Assembly (NCBI GenBank): GCA_002762845.1 | Contig: PCYB01000056.1 | Span: forward strand, 1-17,235 | DNA: 17,235 nucleotides | Source: Candidatus Woesearchaeota archaeon CG10_big_fil_rev_8_21_14_0_10_36_11 | GTDB lineage: Archaea > Nanobdellota > Nanobdellia > Woesearchaeales > GW2011-AR9 | Direction of reading: 5' to 3' | In this document: positions 13,967-17,235 of the stretch, in pieces | How positions within the stretch are numbered: the stretch's first letter is position 1 | Layout: each line of letters starts with the position of its first letter | Position numbers and translations under genes: made by a program | The notes under the pieces: model-generated | What the model was told of the DNA's origin: nothing | Database searches by the model: none | The model's input: only the letters and a program-made list of their open reading frames with translations

Positions 13967-14643
13967 TACATCATTTCCTTAACAATATTTTTTAATTCTG
14001 ATAGATCTTTAATCGAATAATCAATATTCTCATTATTTAACTTAAATAACTTTCCCCTTCCCCATTGAATATGTACCGTTTTCAGGCCTAACTCTTTTGC
14101 GGGAAGAAGATCACCATCAACCCTGTCCCCACATACAATGGTATTTTCAGGAAGGTACTGTAATTCTTTAATCACTTTCTGATATTCAGATTTTTTATAA
14201 TACTCATTCGTAATAACCACTTTCTTGAAAAGGGTTGGATCAATTCCTGCTTTTTGCATCTTTAGTAACTGTACTTTTTCAATTCCTTTACTTACAATGA
14301 CTAAATCATGACTTCTATTCAGTTCATAGAGCATTTCATTTGCTCTTGGAAGGGTATTGACTGAAAAGTTTAAATCTTTAAATTCATAATAAGTTTCCAC
14401 ACCAATCTTACATAAATCTTCTGAAGCGCCCATCTTTTCAAGAAACAAATGTATTGATTTCTTTCCACTAGGAGATTTTGTATCTATTTTTTTCAATTGG
14501 AATAAAGCATTGGAAAAAGAATCAACATGTAAACCGGCATCCACCATTGCACTCAATGCCATCTTCAACTTTAAAGGAGCAATACAACCGGTTGTATCAA
14601 TTAATGTATCATCTAAATCAAAGATTAGCAATTTAGAGTTCAT
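13966..14643 (-). CDS. HAD-superfamily hydrolase (phosphatase-like)
   Basis: The 225-residue soluble HAD protein has motif I DLDDTLID (9-16, Asp9 nucleophile, Asp11), a helical cap (about 18-95), motif II IVSKG, a Lys in NEYYKKSEY (motif III region) and motif IV VCGDRVDGDLLPAKELGLKT. It resembles the subfamily I (beta-phosphoglucomutase/pyrophosphatase-like) phosphatases. Its substrate is unknown. The context between a YvcK-like protein and a sugar nucleotidyltransferase suggests a phosphosugar. Its start overlaps the YvcK stop by 11 nt, and GGGG 9 nt before the ATG may be the ribosome site. It ends by TAATG overlap with the transferase, so the three genes are translationally linked. Confidence 0.8.
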   Translation of the reverse strand: MNSKLLIFDLDDTLIDTTGCIAPLKLKMALSAMVDAGLHVDSFSNALFQLKKIDTKSPSGKKSIHLFLEKMGASEDLCKIGVETYYEFKDLNFSVNTLPRANEMLYELNRSHDLVIVSKGIEKVQLLKMQKAGIDPTLFKKVVITNEYYKKSEYQKVIKELQYLPENTIVCGDRVDGDLLPAKELGLKTVHIQWGRGKLFKLNNENIDYSIKDLSELKNIVKEMM

Positions 14644-15607
14644 TGATAATCCCCATAAGTACTTGTGCTAATTTTTTGCTATCGTGCCGTATCAATGCTC
14701 GATGGTTTGCGAGAACGTCCGTTGTGCTATATTGTGATGTTTTGCTATCAAGTAAATCAGCAGCAACAATTCTATCATCGTTCGCTAAATCGTTCTTTAC
14801 TAAATCTCCCTCAACAGAATACATATCAACCAACTCTTTTGCAGGAGTACCATCGTTTACAATAATAAAATCAAAAATGTCTTTCCCAGTGAAACGAATA
14901 ATCTCTTTAAGATATTTATTAACAGTAAATCCTGATGTTTGACCTTTTTTGTTCATAAGGTTCACAACAAATACTTTTTCGGCTTTCGTTTCACGAAGTG
15001 CTTTACTTACACCTTCAACAAGCAGTATGGGAATTAATGAACTGTACATTCCCCCAGGACCCAAAACAATAAGGTCTGCATTCATTATTTCATCAATCGC
15101 GCGTGCATTAACTTTTGGAATTGGTTCAAGAAAGATACTTCGAAACCCTTGCTCGATTTCGTTTGACATATATATTTCTCCCTCACCACCAAGAACCTTG
15201 CCGTTATTAAGAATCATCTTTAACCTAACTTGGTTTGTTGTGATAGGAATAACTTTTCCTTTAATTGAAAGGATTTTGCCAACTTCGTCAACGGCTTGTT
15301 CAAAACTTCCCGTAACTTTTTCCAACGCTGACAGAAAAATGTTACCAAAACTGTGCCCTTCAAGACATCCATTTTCAAAACGATAATTCATAAGGCCGCG
15401 CATTAACCTACCTGATCCTGAAAGAGCAACTAAACATTGCCGTACATCACCTGGGGGAAGAACGCCCAACTCGTCACGAAGAATTCCTGTACTGCCACCG
15501 TCATCTGCCATTGAAACGACTGCACTCAAGTCAAGGTCATAATTTTTAAGACCTCTGAGAACAGTAAAATTACCTGTCCCTCCACCTATAACAACAACTT
15601 TTTTCAT
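14633..15607 (-). CDS. YvcK/CofD-like family protein
   Basis: The 324 residues belong to the family of 2-phospho-L-lactate transferase CofD and bacterial YvcK, a UDP-sugar-binding factor needed for gluconeogenic growth and cell-wall synthesis. Visible motifs are VVVIGGGTGNFTVLRGLK (4-21), VSMADDGGSTGILRDELGVL (31-50), PPGDVRQCLVAL (51-62) and GHSFGNIFLSALE (about 84-96). VLGPGGMYSSLIPILLVEGV comes later. The ADDGGSTG and GDVRQCL motifs favour the YvcK branch over true CofD, and no other F420 biosynthesis gene is in the window. It begins a four-gene operon with a sugar nucleotidyltransferase, consistent with UDP-sugar sensing. The ATG follows a TATA site by about 25 nt, so it looks leaderless. 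Confidence 0.8.
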   Translation of the reverse strand: MKKVVVIGGGTGNFTVLRGLKNYDLDLSAVVSMADDGGSTGILRDELGVLPPGDVRQCLVALSGSGRLMRGLMNYRFENGCLEGHSFGNIFLSALEKVTGSFEQAVDEVGKILSIKGKVIPITTNQVRLKMILNNGKVLGGEGEIYMSNEIEQGFRSIFLEPIPKVNARAIDEIMNADLIVLGPGGMYSSLIPILLVEGVSKALRETKAEKVFVVNLMNKKGQTSGFTVNKYLKEIIRFTGKDIFDFIIVNDGTPAKELVDMYSVEGDLVKNDLANDDRIVAADLLDSKTSQYSTTDVLANHRALIRHDSKKLAQVLMGIINEL

Positions 15608-15630
15608 TATCGAAAGAAGAGCTCAGAACA

Positions 15631-15641
15631 AGTTTTTAAGG
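15631..15641 (-). promoter_or_regulatory. Promoter of the yvcK-like operon
   Basis: CCTTAAAAACT on the minus strand is centred about 29 nt before the ATG at 15607, predicting a start near 15610. It lies directly downstream of the rps2 T-tract, so the operon can be transcribed independently. Confidence 0.4.
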
Positions 15642-15649
15642 ATTGTGGA

Positions 15650-15683
15650 AGAGAAGGAAAGAAAGAGAAGAAAAAAATAACAA
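15650..15683 (-). terminator. Pyrimidine-rich terminator after rps2
   Basis: After the rps2 stop the minus strand runs TTGTTATTTTTTTCTTCTC and continues as an almost pure T/C tract for about 30 nt. This matches the T-rich archaeal terminator type also seen after the S-layer gene. Confidence 0.6.
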
Positions 15684-16286
15684 TTATTCTTCAACAAAAT
15701 CGTCTAAAACTGCAGGAAGATCTTCGTTTCCTTTAAGCATTGCTTTGTTCCGCATATACTCGCGTGCAACCAAGTAAAATACTAAACCGACAGACTTTTT
15801 ACCTTTGTTGTTACACGGAACGACAAGGTCAATCTTGTTTGATTGGTTATTTGTATCACATAATGCAATAATTGGAATACCAACTCTATTTGCATCATCC
15901 ACAACATTCTTGTCTGGCCATGGATCGCACACAAAGATAATTTTTGGTTCTGTAAATGTGTCCAAATTAGGATTTGTTAATATGCCTGGGGGATATCGTC
16001 CAATGATAACATTTATCCCAGTAAGCTTATTAAACATCTTAAGAGCTTTCCACCCGTTTTCTCTACGGCAAAGAATAAGAATATCTTGCGGTTCGTACTG
16101 AGAAAGGAGGTTTATTGCTATTGTGATTCGTTCGTCAATTTTTTTAAGGTTAAGAACGCTTAATCCGTCGGGACGAGTCTTGTAAATAAAGTTCGCCATA
16201 TATTTGGTTTTGAATTTTGTTCCTATATGGATGCCTGACTTAAGGTACTCGTTTGAATCTATTAATAAGTTTTCTTGTTCTGCCAT
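15684..16286 (-). CDS. rps2: 30S ribosomal protein S2 (archaeal type)
   Basis: Small-subunit ribosomal protein uS2, located at the head-body junction of the 30S particle. The ATG at 16286 (MAEQENLL, 200 residues) is preferred over the in-frame ATG at 16301 because GAGG lies 9 nt upstream of it. Diagnostic stretches include YLKSGIHIGTKFKTKYM, FIYKTRPDGLSVLNLKKIDERI, GRYPPGILTNPN (the archaeal/eukaryotic F-x-PG-x-LTNP signature) and FVCDPWPDKNVVDDANRVGIPIIALCDTN. VDLVVPCNNKGKKSVGLVFYLVAREYMR closes the core. An acidic tail (LDDFVEE) follows. It has the length and signatures of archaeal S2, which is strong evidence for an archaeal genome. Its leader carries a predicted stem-loop, and a T-rich terminator follows. 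Confidence 0.96.
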   Translation of the reverse strand: MAEQENLLIDSNEYLKSGIHIGTKFKTKYMANFIYKTRPDGLSVLNLKKIDERITIAINLLSQYEPQDILILCRRENGWKALKMFNKLTGINVIIGRYPPGILTNPNLDTFTEPKIIFVCDPWPDKNVVDDANRVGIPIIALCDTNNQSNKIDLVVPCNNKGKKSVGLVFYLVAREYMRNKAMLKGNEDLPAVLDDFVEE

Positions 16287-16314
16287 TATTGTATTCCTCA
16301 TGTTTTAATCACAA

Positions 16315-16368
16315 ATAAGAATTAATATCTTATCTGCGATATTTTTTGCCTCACGCAGTGATTCTTAT
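16315..16368 (-). promoter_or_regulatory. Stem-loop in the rps2 mRNA leader
   Basis: ATAAGAAT (16315-16322) pairs with ATTCTTAT (16361-16368), and CTGCG (16334-16338) pairs with CGCAG (16354-16358) inside it. AATCAC near the 5' end can alternatively pair with GTGATT (about 16306-16311) just outside the 3' arm, so two mutually exclusive folds are conceivable. The predicted transcription start from the TATA at about 16394 is around 16369, which puts the stem at the 5' end of the mRNA. Autoregulation or mRNA stabilisation is possible, by inference only. Confidence 0.45.
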
Positions 16369-16389
16369 CCTACAACGAATAAGAGTTGG

Positions 16390-16398
16390 CTTTTATAG
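16390..16398 (-). promoter_or_regulatory. TATA box of rps2
   Basis: GCTATAAAAG on the minus strand lies about 107 nt upstream of the chosen ATG. A second candidate, ATTTATAAAAT (about 16415-16425), lies slightly upstream and would lengthen the leader by about 25 nt. Confidence 0.45.
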
Positions 16399-16472
16399 CA
16401 CAATTGTAGGGTTATTTTATAAATGTTTTGGGTACAAAAATGTTACTAAAAATAGTCCATATAACGAATAGC

Positions 16473-17069
16473 TTATACTAAAGGGTAAACATAATTTACG
16501 AAACACAGACTAACAATAGCGGTTCCAAATCTCTTTGTTGGTTTTATCGTTTCAGAAATTGTTGTACTTCCTCGAAGTTCAAACTGTTCCTCAAAACCAT
16601 GAGTATAAAGTTCGTGTAAACTTGTACGAAGTTCAATTTCAGCATCTTTAATTGTTTTAGTACCGTTGTATTCGCAAACGAGACCACCGTATTTTACACC
16701 TGTCTTTTTATCATACAGCCAGCTGAAGATAATTGACGCAGTTGCTCTTTTTCCTTTTTTATTTGTAGAAACTGCCATGATTGTTTCCATGACTGAACCA
16801 TGAATAAGACTTTTTGGTCTTTGTACAACCTTTGCTATTTTCGGTAAGATAGAAGAATAGGTAATAATGTTACACATTTCAATCCCTGCATTTTTTAACG
16901 CTAAATGATACGATCCTGCATGAACAGTAATATCGCTTTCACCTTTGCCTTTTGTAATGAAGAAATCTTGTGGGATTCTACACCCAACATTCAACATTTT
17001 TTTGTGATTTAAGTCAACTATGCGTTTAGAATTGGTTCCACGGGCACATAATGATTTTTTTTTTGACAT
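16473..17069 (-). CDS. pdaD: Pyruvoyl-dependent arginine decarboxylase
   Basis: Converts arginine to agmatine, the first step of archaeal polyamine synthesis and the source of agmatine for tRNA-Ile2 modification. The 198 residues fit PvlArgDC, with an N-terminal extension. RIPQDFFITKGKGES (31-45) is the family's V/IPxxxFxTKGxG start. NIITYSSILPK (67-77) holds the self-cleavage site between Ser72 and Ser73, Ser73 becoming the pyruvoyl group. Asn67 sits five residues before Ser72, as in the Methanocaldococcus enzyme. Glu133 in GGLVCEYNG is the likely catalytic Glu. Typically the beta chain (about 1-72) and alpha chain (73-198) form a trimer of alpha-beta units. It is upstream of rps2 on the same strand, with about 190 nt between. 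A weak TATA-like TTTATATC lies about 16 nt before the ATG, slightly close for a promoter. Confidence 0.88.
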   Translation of the reverse strand: MSKKKSLCARGTNSKRIVDLNHKKMLNVGCRIPQDFFITKGKGESDITVHAGSYHLALKNAGIEMCNIITYSSILPKIAKVVQRPKSLIHGSVMETIMAVSTNKKGKRATASIIFSWLYDKKTGVKYGGLVCEYNGTKTIKDAEIELRTSLHELYTHGFEEQFELRGSTTISETIKPTKRFGTAIVSLCFVNYVYPLV

Positions 17070-17132
17070 CTTACATGTACGATATAAATCACCATCTCAT
17101 CAGTTAAGACCCCTGTTTAAAAGTTTCTATTT

Positions 17133-17189
17133 TTAAATCTTTTGTGTTATCCTAAAATAATTTCCCTTCGATAGATTATTTCGTTTCAT
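17133..17189 (-). CDS. 18-codon ORF with strong ribosome binding site upstream of pdaD
   Basis: The ORF encodes MKRNNLSKGNYFRITQKI and stops at TAA, 63 nt before the pdaD ATG. GGAGG (17199-17203) precedes its ATG by 9 nt, one of the two best Shine-Dalgarno sites in the window. It overlaps the end of the upstream gene, which stops 4 nt before this ATG, so coupling is expected. The peptide is basic. It may be a real microprotein, a leader peptide for pdaD, or the remnant of a decayed gene. Confidence 0.35.
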   Translation of the reverse strand: MKRNNLSKGNYFRITQKI

Positions 17190-17193
17190 TTTA

Positions 17194-17235
17194 TTAATCC
17201 TCCTCTTTCATTTTTCTTACGAAAGCTTGTTGTGG
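17194..17235 (-). CDS. C-terminal end of an unidentified gene (partial)
   Basis: Reading from the right window edge on the minus strand gives PQQAFVRKMKEED followed by TAA. The charged C-terminal tail and the ribosome binding site for the next ORF embedded at its end look like a genuine gene end in an operon. It is too short to identify. Confidence 0.35.
   Translation of the reverse strand, partial: PQQAFVRKMKEED

Noticed and set aside
16287..16301. In-frame ATG at 16301 as the rps2 start
   Set aside because: Its codons overlap the GAGG site that serves the ATG at 16286, and S2 proteins commonly start close to the conserved block as the shorter form does.
1..17235. tRNA, rRNA, CRISPR arrays, transposases or integrases
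   Set aside because: Reading the intergenic regions on both strands showed no cloverleaf with a T-loop, no repeat-spacer pattern and no recombinase motifs. A covariance-model search was not possible here.

Overview
The window looks like a stretch of an AT-rich archaeal chromosome, most likely from a DPANN-type lineage (Woesearchaeota/Pacearchaeota-like). This assignment is inferred from gene content and not proven. Supporting signs are an archaeal-type ribosomal protein S2, a pyruvoyl-dependent arginine decarboxylase, an archaeal S-layer protein, a Hel308/Ski2-type helicase fragment, a HemK2 (aRF1-type) methyltransferase fused to an archaeal kinase-like domain, and BRE/TATA-like promoters about 25 bp upstream of several start codons. 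Starts are mixed: some genes look leaderless, while others have clear Shine-Dalgarno sites (GGAGG or GAGG).

Layout. From 1 to 1791, on the minus strand, there is a three-gene operon with two ATGA overlaps: a putative lipoprotein, UMP kinase (pyrH) and the N-terminal half of an AlkD-like DNA glycosylase. A strong stem-loop follows it. From 1956 to 3904, minus strand, lie serB-like phosphatase and serS. From 4052 to 6759, plus strand, lie an ACT-domain protein, a glycosylatable two-TM surface protein of unknown function, and a small conserved-looking protein of unknown function. These converge on an AI-2E-family permease (6791-7828, minus). The S-layer gene (7965-10565, minus) has a long, unusually structured leader. 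A 400-bp divergent intergenic region carries hairpins, a short upstream ORF and three evenly spaced palindromes. On its other side a Hel308-like helicase (plus) stops after the first RecA lobe.

From 11619 to the right end everything is on the minus strand. In transcription order: the tail of an unidentified gene, an 18-codon ORF with a strong ribosome binding site, pdaD, rps2, then a tight operon of a YvcK/CofD-like protein, a HAD phosphatase, a sugar-nucleotidyltransferase with a left-handed beta-helix, and the methyltransferase-kinase fusion. The last four overlap or are separated by 2 nt. They mix envelope-precursor/sugar-nucleotide functions with translation-termination modification.

The most interesting non-coding signals are predicted 5'-terminal stem-loops on the S-layer and rps2 mRNAs, an upstream ORF that overlaps the S-layer start codon, and the palindrome trio at 10807-10880. 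The most interesting coding signals are the methyltransferase-kinase fusion, two truncated DNA-metabolism genes (AlkD, Hel308) and the 497-residue surface protein. No tRNA, rRNA, CRISPR array, transposase or integrase was seen.
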